Below, piece by piece: positions 1 through 6,511 of a DNA stretch of 7,824 bases. Below the pieces are notes generated by a model that saw only the letters and a list, made by a program, of their open reading frames with translations, was not told where the DNA came from and did no database searches. This stretch comes from CALOBA01 sp942491465. Its GTDB lineage: Bacteria > Pseudomonadota > Gammaproteobacteria > Chromatiales > Chromatiaceae. The stretch spans positions 1 to 7,824 of the forward strand of contig CALOBA010000067.1 in the NCBI GenBank assembly GCA_942491465.1, in the 5' to 3' direction. Each line of letters starts with the position of its first letter. The first letter of the stretch is position 1. The position numbers and the translations under genes were made by a program.

Positions 1-168
1 TCACCGAGCCGGAGCCTGGACGGTTCTTCGCCGAGACCTTCGCCTACCCCGAGGTCAGTCCCAGACAGCAAGGGCAGCTCGGTCTGTGGTGGCGCGATGC
101 CGGCGGGCAGACGCCGTCCATCCGCCTGGCCGACGGCAGCGAACAGCCGCTGGCGCCGGTCCGGGCCA

Positions 169-183
169 ATGATCCTAGAAAGA
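169..183 (+). repeat. Short copy of element end plus flank (possible footprint)
   Basis: ATGATCCTAGAAAGA at 169-183 is identical to 271-285, the left flank and first 10 bases of the mobile element. The similarity becomes weak afterwards. Removing only CCTAGAAAGA (174-183) joins the upstream frame (PLAPVRAND) to the downstream frame (SLSRQLAPLLQ) without a stop. It may be a footprint of an earlier insertion. A local imperfect palindrome (TGATC...GATCA, 170-186) overlaps it. Confidence 0.5.
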
Positions 184-270
184 TCACTGTCGCGGCAGCT
201 CGCACCCTTGCTCCAGCACGCCGACGCGCTTGGCATCAAGCCAAGCCCGAGCCTGTCGCTACTGGGGTCC

Positions 271-275
271 ATGAT
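271..275. repeat. Left target-site duplication (ATGAT)
   Basis: ATGAT directly precedes the left inverted repeat of the element and is repeated directly after the right one. A less likely reading is that these bases belong to a longer imperfect terminal repeat, with ATGAT opposite ATCAT when the right side is reversed. Confidence 0.7.
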
Positions 276-512
276 CCTAGAAAGAGCAGTTGGACGGTCG
301 TCAGGGTGCGTCCCGCGAGGTGTTCAGCAAGGCACAACGACGCGGAATAGTCATTCTATTCCAAGGAGTTGTAACGTAGCTGGGCGCCTCGCGGGGCGTG
401 TCCTGGCGGCCGTAGCGCCGTTCACCCTAAGGGTGCCTCGCGACTTGCCGCTGAACTTCAAGAACCTCAGGCGCTTATAAATATGACGAAGCGGTCAACT
501 GCTCTTTCTAGG
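276..512. mobile_element. 237-bp MITE-like non-autonomous element with 17-bp TIRs
   Basis: The left end CCTAGAAAGAGCAGTTG (276-292) is the exact reverse complement of the right end CAACTGCTCTTTCTAGG (496-512). Both ends are flanked by ATGAT (271-275 and 513-517), which fits a 5-bp target-site duplication. No transposase can be encoded in 237 bp, so the element would have to be moved in trans or be an internally deleted insertion sequence. Its interior holds a large hairpin (334-372) and a short one (CACCC-TAA-GGGTG, 423-435). It is less G+C rich than the flanks near its right end (TTATAAATATGACG). It sits inside a reading frame that closes up when it is removed with one ATGAT. I cannot name the parent family from the ends alone. 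Confidence 0.85.
334..372. repeat. Hairpin inside the mobile element
   Basis: ACAAC (334-338) pairs with GTTGT (368-372), and GGAATAG (344-350) pairs with CTATTCC (356-362). A symmetric 5x5 internal loop separates the two stems, and the apical loop TCATT has 5 bases. Twelve perfect pairs in 39 bases indicate a designed structure, perhaps a subterminal transposase-binding or folding element. The function is not known. Confidence 0.6.
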
Positions 513-517
513 ATGAT
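513..517. repeat. Right target-site duplication (ATGAT)
   Basis: This is the second ATGAT copy, directly after the right inverted repeat. Keeping only one copy joins the gene halves in frame as SLLGSM-IYVQEP, which favours a true target duplication over an extended terminal repeat. Confidence 0.7.
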
Positions 518-781
518 CTATGTCCAGGAGCCGCGCTATCGCGGCGCGTTGGCCGCCTTTCGACGCGCAATGGCGGCTGCGGACCTGAACCTGGACCTGG
601 AACAGCTCGACGAGCTGATGCAGCTGGATGCCCTGGGGATACTGGACCTGCCCATGGTCTACGAGCGTTGGTGCCTGGTGCGCCTGGTCCGTGTCCTGAT
701 CGACGACTTCGGCATGGCACCGGCGGACCCCGGCTACCGCAAATGCCCCCACTGCGGGGAGTTCATGATCCGGCCCGATGA

Positions 782-1105
782 CGAGGACGAGGGTTCTGCA
801 CCGTCACTTACACCCTGTTCATCGACGAGTCCGGGGATTTCACCCGCGCCAGCCGGCCCTGGATCGTCAGTGGCGTGTTGTGCCGCGGCGAGCCGCAGGA
901 CGCCGAGTGCAGCCTGCGGGCCTCGCTGGAGACGGTCACCTTGCCGGCCAATGCCATCTCAGGCACCTGCCGCCAGCTATGGTCTCTGCCGCGAGCCTGG
1001 CTTGTTTGGCCCTCTGTCACCGGGGGTAGGTACGCTATTGTGTTGCGGGACCCAATCTCGAAACTTGACGCATCTGTAAAGAAAAATCGCGCCCGAGCAT
1101 TCTAG
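782..1105 (+). pseudogene. DUF3800-like gene fragment, 3' truncated and lacking a clear start
   Basis: Frame 2 reads CTVTYTLFIDESGDFTR followed by RPWIVSGVLCRGEPQDAE. The FIDESGDF motif with a following IVSGVL strand is the hallmark N-terminus of DUF3800 proteins, an RNase H-like fold family often found near defence genes. No ATG precedes the motif in frame; a stop lies at 779-781. One extra G in the GAGGG run (789-793) would put the ATG at 778 out of frame, so a one-base indel could explain the missing start. The readable family part fades after about 960, and the frame closes at 1105 with sequence of different character (WSLPRAWLVWPSVTGG). Intact DUF3800 proteins are usually over 200 residues, so most of the gene is gone. 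Confidence 0.6.
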
Positions 1106-1107
1106 GG
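1020..1107. other. Lower-GC non-coding patch, possible IS remnant
   Basis: This stretch, between the DUF3800-like relic and the DUF29 stop, is visibly richer in A+T (TGTAAAGAAAAATCGCG) than its surroundings and has no coding character. It looks like imported sequence or an insertion-sequence end. I found no paired inverted repeat or target duplication to prove that. Confidence 0.25.
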
Positions 1108-1563
1108 TTAGGCTGGCTTGGCGGGCCAGAATTCCGGATCGCGCACCTGATCGGCGCTCCAAGGGCAGTCCGCTGGCAGCCGATCGAAGCCGATGCCGGT
1201 CTCGCGGCTGGTCTCCAGTCGGGCGTCGGCCCAGGCATCGGCCCACCAGTCCGGGTCGGTGAGGCTGTGCTTCAAGCTTGGGGTGCGGGCGATACGGCGC
1301 TCGATGCGGGTCCGCTGGTCACGGATAGTGGCCTCCCAACTGCTGCCTCGGCGTTCCGGCTGGATCGCCCATTTCAGTAGGTGAGTCAGCAAGACCGCCA
1401 TGCGGTTCGCCAGTTCGCGCTGTTCGCTCTTGCCCACGTCCTCGATCTCCTCGGCGATATGCTCGATGTCGATGGCGTCGAAGCGCCGGGCGCGCAGCAA
1501 TCGGGCCTGTTCTTGTGCCCATGCGACGACATCGGTGGCGTAGTTCGATTGGGTGCTTGGCAT
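1108..1563 (-). CDS. DUF29 domain-containing protein
   Basis: This is a complete 151-residue gene of normal length for the family, ending in TAA. The start is ATG at 1563 with GAGG about 10 bases upstream. DUF29 features run through the whole chain: YATDVVAWAQEQARLLR (8-24), DIEHIAEEIEDVGKSEQREL (32-51), the helix NRMAVLLTHLLKW (53-65) and RGSSWEATI (72-80). The C-terminus has the ADCPWSADQV...DPEFWP signature (about 134-148). The protein is helical, soluble and without a signal peptide. DUF29 proteins are small and functionally uncharacterised, and are common in cyanobacteria and purple sulfur bacteria, often in several copies. The gene lies downstream of the efflux operon on the same strand but 138 bp away, so it probably has its own promoter. 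Confidence 0.9.
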   Translation of the reverse strand: MPSTQSNYATDVVAWAQEQARLLRARRFDAIDIEHIAEEIEDVGKSEQRELANRMAVLLTHLLKWAIQPERRGSSWEATIRDQRTRIERRIARTPSLKHSLTDPDWWADAWADARLETSRETGIGFDRLPADCPWSADQVRDPEFWPAKPA

Positions 1564-1701
1564 CCTGGATCAGCCTCGTTGGTTGGCCGTTGTCGACAGC
1601 ATGCTAGCATCCGTCTGATACTTCGAAAACCGTGCTGGACTTTGGCCAGTAGGGAACTCTCCCAGGTATCGCTTCGGCGCCTCCCGCAACCAGCACGTCC
1701 A
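1564..1701. other. Intergenic region upstream of DUF29 gene, with inverted repeats
   Basis: The gap separates the RND stop from the DUF29 start. It holds a perfect 10-bp palindrome ATGCTAGCAT (1601-1610), and 8-bp arms CGTGCTGG (1631-1638) and CCAGCACG (1690-1697) that could close a stem around a 51-base interior with a small GGGA/TCCC hairpin. There is no T-tract, so no classical intrinsic terminator is evident. The palindrome lies about 40 bp before the DUF29 start and could be part of its promoter or operator. Confidence 0.35.
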
Positions 1702-4700
1702 TTACGCATGCCGCCTGCGTTTCCCAGCAAGGCTGTTCAGGTCTCCCTGCACCCGCAGCAGGCAAGGCAGCAGGATCAAGGTCAGCGGGGTCGCGAATAG
1801 GATGCCGTAGCCCATCGCCAGGGCCATCGGAGCGGCGAAGGGGTCGGAGCCGCCGAGTCCATAGGCCATGGGCAGCAGGCCGGCAACGGTGGTGATGGAG
1901 GTCAGCAGGATCGGGCGCAGGCGCAGCTTGGTGGCCTCGGTGATGATCCAGTCGAGGGGCTGCTCGGGATGTTCCTCGCGCAGCCGATTGACGCGATTGA
2001 CCAGGATCAGGGAGTCGTTGACGAGGATGCCGGTGAGGCCGACGACGCCGAGCATGGCCAGGAAACCGAGCGCCTGCTGGTGCAGCGCGAAGGCGGCAAT
2101 GACGCCGACCAGTCCGAACGGGATCGCCAGCATCACCAGCAGGGGCTGGGTCAGGGAGTTGAACAGCAGCAGCAGGAGCAGATAGATGCCCACGGCGGCG
2201 GCGATGAAGGCCATGAACAGGCTCTGCATCGAGTCGCCGGTCTCCTCGGCCTCGCCGCCGACCTTGAGCCGCAGGCCGGGCCAGTCGCGATCCAGATCGA
2301 TGCCGTCGAGTGCCGCCGTCGTTGCCGCAAGCGGCGTGGTGCGGGTGAGATCCACGTCGCCGGTGACCGTGATCGCCCGCTCATGGTCGAAGTGGTAGAC
2401 ATTGGACGGGCCAGGCTCGGTGCGGAACCGCGCGACCTCGGCGAGCTGGATGAAACGACCGTCGCGGTTGGGGATGATCAGGTCGCGCAGGGTGTCTTCG
2501 GTGCGTCGCGCCTGCTCCTCCAGGATGACGCGGAAGTCGACGTCCTCTTCGCCGTAGCGCACCGAGGTGACGATCTCGCCATCAAAGGCCAGGCGCACGT
2601 TGCGCGCCACATCGGCGACCGTGAGCCCGGCATCGGCGAGTCGGATGTAGTCCAGGTCGATGGCGATCTGCTCCTTGCCGGCCTTGTCGTCGCGGTCCAG
2701 GTCCTTGACGCCGTCGATCGCCGCGAGTCGCGCCATGATCTGCGCCGCCAGCCGGTCTCGGGACTCATCGTCGGAGCCGATGATACGGATGGTGATGGGC
2801 CGCCCCACCGGCGGGCCGCCGCTGTCGATGACGAAGCGCAGGCGCTCAATGCCGTCAACCTGCCCCATGCGTCCACGCAGGTCCTCGACGATCTCGTCGG
2901 CATTACGACTGCGGGTCGAGAAGGGCGTCAGGTAGACCTCCATGAAGGCCCAGTTCTCGTTCTCCCCCAGATTCCATTCGCCGTGGCTGCCGATGCGGGT
3001 GACGAAGGAATCCAGCTCCTCGTCCGGTAGGTCTTGCACGATGGCCTCAAGCTCCGCCATGCGGTCGCCGGTGGCCTCCAGCGAGCTGCCGCTCGGCAAC
3101 TCAGCCAGCATGAAGAAGGTGTCCGCAGATTGTGTCGGGAAGAGCACGAAATCCAGGTAGCGTCCGGCGTACCAGAAGGCGGCAAGCAGCAACGCCAGAA
3201 AGCCGGCGATGACCGGGTAGCGCCAGCCCAGCAGGCCATGGAGCAATCGGCCGAAGCCTTCGCGCAGGCCGATGAACCAGGTGCCGGTGGCCGGGGCAGC
3301 CTGCCCCCGGCGGGCGGCACCGCCGATCAGATGAGCCGGCAGCGCGATGGTGATCTCGCCGAGCGAGATCGCGAGCGCCAGGCAAACCACCAGCGGGATG
3401 ACAAAGACGAAGTCACCAAGCACGCCTTGCATGAAGAACATGGGTGCGAAGGCCAGCGCCGTCGTCAGCAGCGTGGTGAGCACCGGCAGGTAGACCGCCG
3501 CGGTGCCCTCGACTGCGGCATCGAGAGGCGCCAGGCCCTGCTCGCGCTGGCGCCAGATGCTCTCGGCGACGACGATGCCGTCGTCGACGATGATGCCGAT
3601 CACCAAGATCATGGCCGCCAGGGCAATGGAATCCAGGTAGGCACCGAAGACCGGCAGCAGGAACAGCGTTCCGAGCAGCACCACCGGGATGCTCATGGCG
3701 ACCCAGAAGGCGGAGCGCAGGTCCAGAAACAGGGCGAGCGTGATCACCACCAACAGCAGCCCGGCGATACCGTTGGCAGCGACCACCGCAAGCCGTGTGC
3801 GGACCTGGCGGGAGGTGTCGTTGCTGTACTCGATGCTGACGGCCTCCGGCAGCCGGCCTTGGTTCTCGTCCACCAGCGCCTTGATGGCATCCACGGTACG
3901 CAAGATATCCGCCGACTCCTTCTTGTAGACCAGAAAGGAGATCGCCGGGCGGGCGTTCATGCGAGAAACCACCTTGGCAGGCTCGAAGTCGTCGCGCAGC
4001 ACCGCGAGGTCCTTGACCCGCAGCTGGGTGCCGGCCGCGGTGACCCGGACGATGACCTCGGCCACACCCAGCGGCTCCTCGAACTGGGCCAGGGTGACAA
4101 TGTTGCGCTCGCTGGTGTACGACTCGAAGCTGCCGCCGGTGGCGCGGATATTGCGGTTCTTGATGGCCTCGGCGACGGCGTGGGCGGGCACCCGCCACTT
4201 CTCCAGGGCGTCTTGGGAGACCTCGATCTTGACCTCCCGATCCAGGTAGCCGTACTTCTCGACCCGGGCAACGCCCGGCAGGTCGGTCAGGGCCTTCTCG
4301 GCCCGGCGTGCCAGCTCCCGCAGATCCTTGTAGGGAATGTCGCCGGTGAGACCGACCTCGATGATGGGGATCGCCGTGGTCGTGGTCAGTTCCTCCACCA
4401 TAGGCTCCTCGTCCACCTCGGGCGGCAGCTCCGAGACCCGCGAGACGGCATCGCGCACATCGGTCTTGACCTTGCGCTTGTCGTTCGCGTCCGGATCGAT
4501 GCGGATGTGGATGATGGAGACGTTCTCCATCGAGAATGAATGCACCCACAGCAGGCCGTCGACCTCTTTCAGCTCCTTCTCGATCTCGTTGGTGAGATTC
4601 AGCTCCACGTCTTCGGGCGAGGCGCCGGGATAGCGGGTGATGACGGTCATCTCCTCGAAGTCCACGCTCGGGAAGTTGTCGCGTTGGATGACCGTCAAGG

Positions 4701-4785
4701 TGCCGAGGCCGAGCAGGACAGTCAGCAGCGTGAAGACGTGGGCGACGGTGCCGCGGCTGGCGAAGAAGCGGATCAGGGCTCTCAT
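1702..4785 (-). CDS. Efflux RND transporter permease subunit (AcrB/HAE-type)
   Basis: This is a full-length 1027-residue inner-membrane pump of the ACR_tran superfamily, which exports substrates by proton antiport through a tripartite complex. The chosen start is the ATG at 4785 (MRALIRFFASRGTVAHVF), 16 bp after the adaptor stop; an open extension upstream would only overlap the adaptor. TM1 lies at about 14-33, followed by the family motif FPSVDFEEMTV (38-48) and YPGASPEDVE (52-61). The TM4 proton-relay pair is present as IVDDGIVV (399-406; D401, D402). TM2-TM6 span about 335-480 and a TM7-like segment 523-543. The second periplasmic domain runs to about 850 and TM8-TM12 to about 1010. In TM10 the sequence is GLTGILVNDSLILVN, so the AcrB Lys940 position is not lysine; this variant is common in uncharacterised RND subfamilies. 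Substrate cannot be predicted. No frameshift is seen. Confidence 0.95.
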   Translation of the reverse strand: MRALIRFFASRGTVAHVFTLLTVLLGLGTLTVIQRDNFPSVDFEEMTVITRYPGASPEDVELNLTNEIEKELKEVDGLLWVHSFSMENVSIIHIRIDPDANDKRKVKTDVRDAVSRVSELPPEVDEEPMVEELTTTTAIPIIEVGLTGDIPYKDLRELARRAEKALTDLPGVARVEKYGYLDREVKIEVSQDALEKWRVPAHAVAEAIKNRNIRATGGSFESYTSERNIVTLAQFEEPLGVAEVIVRVTAAGTQLRVKDLAVLRDDFEPAKVVSRMNARPAISFLVYKKESADILRTVDAIKALVDENQGRLPEAVSIEYSNDTSRQVRTRLAVVAANGIAGLLLVVITLALFLDLRSAFWVAMSIPVVLLGTLFLLPVFGAYLDSIALAAMILVIGIIVDDGIVVAESIWRQREQGLAPLDAAVEGTAAVYLPVLTTLLTTALAFAPMFFMQGVLGDFVFVIPLVVCLALAISLGEITIALPAHLIGGAARRGQAAPATGTWFIGLREGFGRLLHGLLGWRYPVIAGFLALLLAAFWYAGRYLDFVLFPTQSADTFFMLAELPSGSSLEATGDRMAELEAIVQDLPDEELDSFVTRIGSHGEWNLGENENWAFMEVYLTPFSTRSRNADEIVEDLRGRMGQVDGIERLRFVIDSGGPPVGRPITIRIIGSDDESRDRLAAQIMARLAAIDGVKDLDRDDKAGKEQIAIDLDYIRLADAGLTVADVARNVRLAFDGEIVTSVRYGEEDVDFRVILEEQARRTEDTLRDLIIPNRDGRFIQLAEVARFRTEPGPSNVYHFDHERAITVTGDVDLTRTTPLAATTAALDGIDLDRDWPGLRLKVGGEAEETGDSMQSLFMAFIAAAVGIYLLLLLLFNSLTQPLLVMLAIPFGLVGVIAAFALHQQALGFLAMLGVVGLTGILVNDSLILVNRVNRLREEHPEQPLDWIITEATKLRLRPILLTSITTVAGLLPMAYGLGGSDPFAAPMALAMGYGILFATPLTLILLPCLLRVQGDLNSLAGKRRRHA

Positions 4786-4801
4786 GGACTGGTGCTCGGT
4801 G

Positions 4802-5722
4802 CTAACCGCCGAAGCCGGCCTTGCCGAACATCCCGGGATAGAGTCCGTCGACGGCCGGCAGCTCGATCTCCACCAGAAACGTGTGGTCGGCATCGCCGGA
4901 GGGGATGATCGCCTGCACGCGGCCTTGCAGGGGCTTATCGCCCAGGGCATCGACGCGCACCTGCACCGGCGCACCGGTGTGGATGTGCGGCAGGTCCAAC
5001 TCCTTGACCCGGACGTGCAGCTCCAGGCTGGTGTGGTCCTCCAGCCGCAGCAGCGGCACGCCTGGCTGGGTCAGCTGGCCCAGCTCGGCGCTGCGGGCAA
5101 CGACCAGGCCAGCAAAGGGGGCAGTGAGACGGGTCTCCGCCAGCAGGGCCTCGATCTTGGCCAGCTGGGCCGTCGCGAGCTTGACCCCCTGCTCCGCCGC
5201 CGCGAGGCTGTAACGGGCCTCGTCGAGGCGGTCCTCAGAGAGGGACTCGGCCCGCGCCAGACGCTCCAGCCGATCGGCCGCCCGGGCGCGCCAGTCCCGC
5301 TCTACCCGCGCCAAGCCCAACTGCGCCTCGGCGGCGGCGCGCTCCGCCTGCAGCTCCGCGGCGTCCAGTTCGATCAGCACGGCGCCAGCGGCCACCCGGT
5401 CGCCCCGGTCGGCATGGAGCTTGACGACGCGGCCCTGGTGCTTGGCCGCAATGTCCACGCTGCGCTGCGGCGTGACGACGCCGGTGGCGGTCGGCCAGAG
5501 GTTCGGTTCGGCAAACCCCGGCTCATGTAGGGCTGCGCAGCATAGCGCCAGCAGCAGCGCGGGCCATGATTTGCCCGCCGATGCCGCTCGGGGCTGCAAA
5601 CCGCTGCCTGCGTTGCCTAAGGTTGCGGCTGAGCGGCGCCGCGCCGCGGTCGCAGCGGATGCCCCCGTCGCGGCGACGTTGCGCAAGACGATGCTTGGGG
5701 AAGGATTTCGCTTTGGCGTCAT
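4802..5722 (-). CDS. RND efflux periplasmic adaptor subunit, C-terminally short
   Basis: This membrane-fusion protein (306 residues from the ATG at 5722) should link the RND pump to an outer-membrane channel. A hydrophobic export segment, SWPALLLALCCAAL, lies at about 52-65, followed by GFAEP. Next come the first half of the lipoyl domain (ATGVVTPQRSVDIAAK, GRVVKLHADRGDRVAAG), a heptad-rich alpha-hairpin (about 120-205), the second lipoyl half (RLTAPFAGLVVARSAELGQL) and a beta-barrel domain ending DGLYPGMFGKAGFGG. The usual 60-80-residue membrane-proximal domain after YPGMFG is missing: TAG follows at once and the permease starts 16 bp on. The export signal sits unusually far in. A TTG start within GSGLQPRAAS would give a normal signal peptide, so residues 1-42 may not be translated. 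Function with the truncation is doubtful. No outer-membrane channel or regulator gene lies nearby. Confidence 0.85.
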   Translation of the reverse strand: MTPKRNPSPSIVLRNVAATGASAATAARRRSAATLGNAGSGLQPRAASAGKSWPALLLALCCAALHEPGFAEPNLWPTATGVVTPQRSVDIAAKHQGRVVKLHADRGDRVAAGAVLIELDAAELQAERAAAEAQLGLARVERDWRARAADRLERLARAESLSEDRLDEARYSLAAAEQGVKLATAQLAKIEALLAETRLTAPFAGLVVARSAELGQLTQPGVPLLRLEDHTSLELHVRVKELDLPHIHTGAPVQVRVDALGDKPLQGRVQAIIPSGDADHTFLVEIELPAVDGLYPGMFGKAGFGG

Positions 5723-6012
5723 GCTTGCTCAGCTAGCGTTGGGTCGGCAGGTCGAGGGTCGCCGGATGGCCGCCGCCTTCACGGGGCAGACGGCTGCAGC
5801 CTCCAACAAGCTGGGCTCGACAACGTCCGCAGAATCGCCAGCGGGCCACTGGCTTGCTGCTGAGTATGCCGCAAGTGCGCCCGATATTGCTTGCTCAACT
5901 CGACTTTCATTCGAATTTGTTCAGGCACAAGCTACGAGTCAACCAGAGAGCCACCCTCCCCTGCGCCAGCCGAGCCCAAACGATGGAACCAACCGCCTCA
6001 AAATCAGCCCCC
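5723..6012. other. Gene-free upstream region of the efflux operon
   Basis: I see no coding sequence with family resemblance on either strand. An A+T-richer patch (about 5880-5945) lies upstream of the adaptor gene. On the minus strand it carries TTGACT (reverse complement of 5937-5942), a fair -35 match, but the -10 hexamer at 17-bp spacing (CAAATT) is poor. It may contain the operon promoter, about 190 bp before the ATG. No operator palindrome is clear. Confidence 0.3.
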
Positions 6013-6491
6013 TGCGGAGCCGGCATCAACTTCGACGGCCCGCACAGTGGAACGACGACTTCGACCACGCCGCCCATGTCCTACTCACCGGCGAGCGCGA
6101 CGGCTACTACGCCGACAATGCCGACGCGCCAACGCGCCACCTCGGGCGCTGCATCGCCGAGGGTTTTGCCTACCAGGGCGAGTCGTCGATCTTCCGCGAC
6201 AACGCCTTTCACGGCGAGCCGAGCGGCGAACTGCCGCCGACCGCCTTTGTCGACCTGCTCCAGAACCACGACCAGGCCGGCAACTGAACCTTCGGCGAGC
6301 GGCAGCATCGGCTGGCACCGCCCGCGGCACTGCGAGCGGCGAACACCCTGCTGAGGGCTGGCCCCGGCGCCCCCGCTGCTGTTCATGGGCCAGGAGCTTG
6401 CCGCTGACAGCCCGTTCCGCGATGGCTCGACGTCCACCGCGACCTGCTGGCGCTGCGACGAGCGCAGATCGTGCCTCGACTCGCAGGCATC
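6013..6491 (+). pseudogene. treZ: Malto-oligosyltrehalose trehalohydrolase relic (treZ)
   Basis: Several pieces of a GH13 TreZ protein lie in order but in different frames. Frame 1 at 6016-6048 reads GAGINFDGPHS, the strand before the catalytic barrel region. Frame 3 from 6042 reads AQWNDDFDHAAHVLLTGERD then GYYADNADAPTRHLGRCIAE and FVDLLQNHDQAGN, which ends at a TGA (6285-6287) that replaces a sense codon. Frame 3 continues as TFGERQHRLAPPAALRAANT. Frame 1 from 6358 reads LAPAPPLLFMGQELAADSPF. Frame 3 from 6423 reads WLDVHRDLLALRRAQIVPRL. TreZ releases trehalose from maltooligosyltrehalose. The jump from INFDGP to AQWNDDF, and from DSPF to WLDVHRDLL, marks internal deletions, and the N-terminal part (E-set domain and most of the barrel) is absent. 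It is certainly non-functional. The neighbour TreY is not in the window. Confidence 0.85.
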
Positions 6492-6511
6492 TCTGCTGGC
6501 TGGCCTCGGTG

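Larger units (their letters stand above)
3..793 (+). pseudogene. Interrupted DUF2357/DUF524-like putative nuclease gene (5' end outside window)
   Basis: Coding-like sequence runs in frame 3 from the window edge to about 173 (AETFAYPEV, QGQLGLWW), in frame 1 from 184 to 275 (LAPLLQHADALG, SLSLLGSMI), and in frame 3 from 513 to about 790 (IYVQEPRYRGALAAF, LDLPMVYERWCLVRLVRVL). Removing the 237-bp element plus one ATGAT copy joins SLLGSM to IYVQEPRYRG without a stop. Removing the 10 bases 174-183 also joins the first two segments in frame. The PRYRGA and LPxxYExWC motifs recall DUF2357/DUF524 proteins, restriction-like McrC relatives with a C-terminal PD-(D/E)XK nuclease. That nuclease part is absent: the reading ends in a CPHCGEFM zinc-ribbon-like motif and an acidic DDEDEG tail, then the coding frame changes. 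The segment 740-790 may belong to another gene. Family assignment is from memory of motifs and moderately sure; that the gene is broken is well supported. Confidence 0.6.

Noticed and set aside
1100..1106. TTCTAGG near the DUF29 stop as another end of the mobile element
   Set aside because: Only seven bases match the element's right end; the adjoining bases (CCCGAGCA) differ from GCTCT and no ATGAT flank is present.
1631..1697. Integron attC site
   Set aside because: The arms lack the GTTRRRY/RYYYAAC core sites and there is no integrase or cassette array.
1969..4539. Long plus-strand open frames at 1969-3030 and 3034-4539
   Set aside because: They lie antisense to the RND permease, are rich in Gln, His, Arg and Asp, and match no family. 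They are shadows of a high-GC coding strand.
4786..4974. Extension of the permease upstream to an ATG at 4974
   Set aside because: It would overlap the adaptor gene by about 170 bp in another frame and add arginine- and cysteine-rich sequence unlike RND N-termini. The family motif MRALIRFFASRG starts at 4785.
5421..6041. Plus-strand frame running from the adaptor gene into the treZ relic
   Set aside because: Up to 5722 it is antisense to the adaptor, and between 5723 and 6041 it shows no family resemblance. Only the part from 6042 reads as TreZ.
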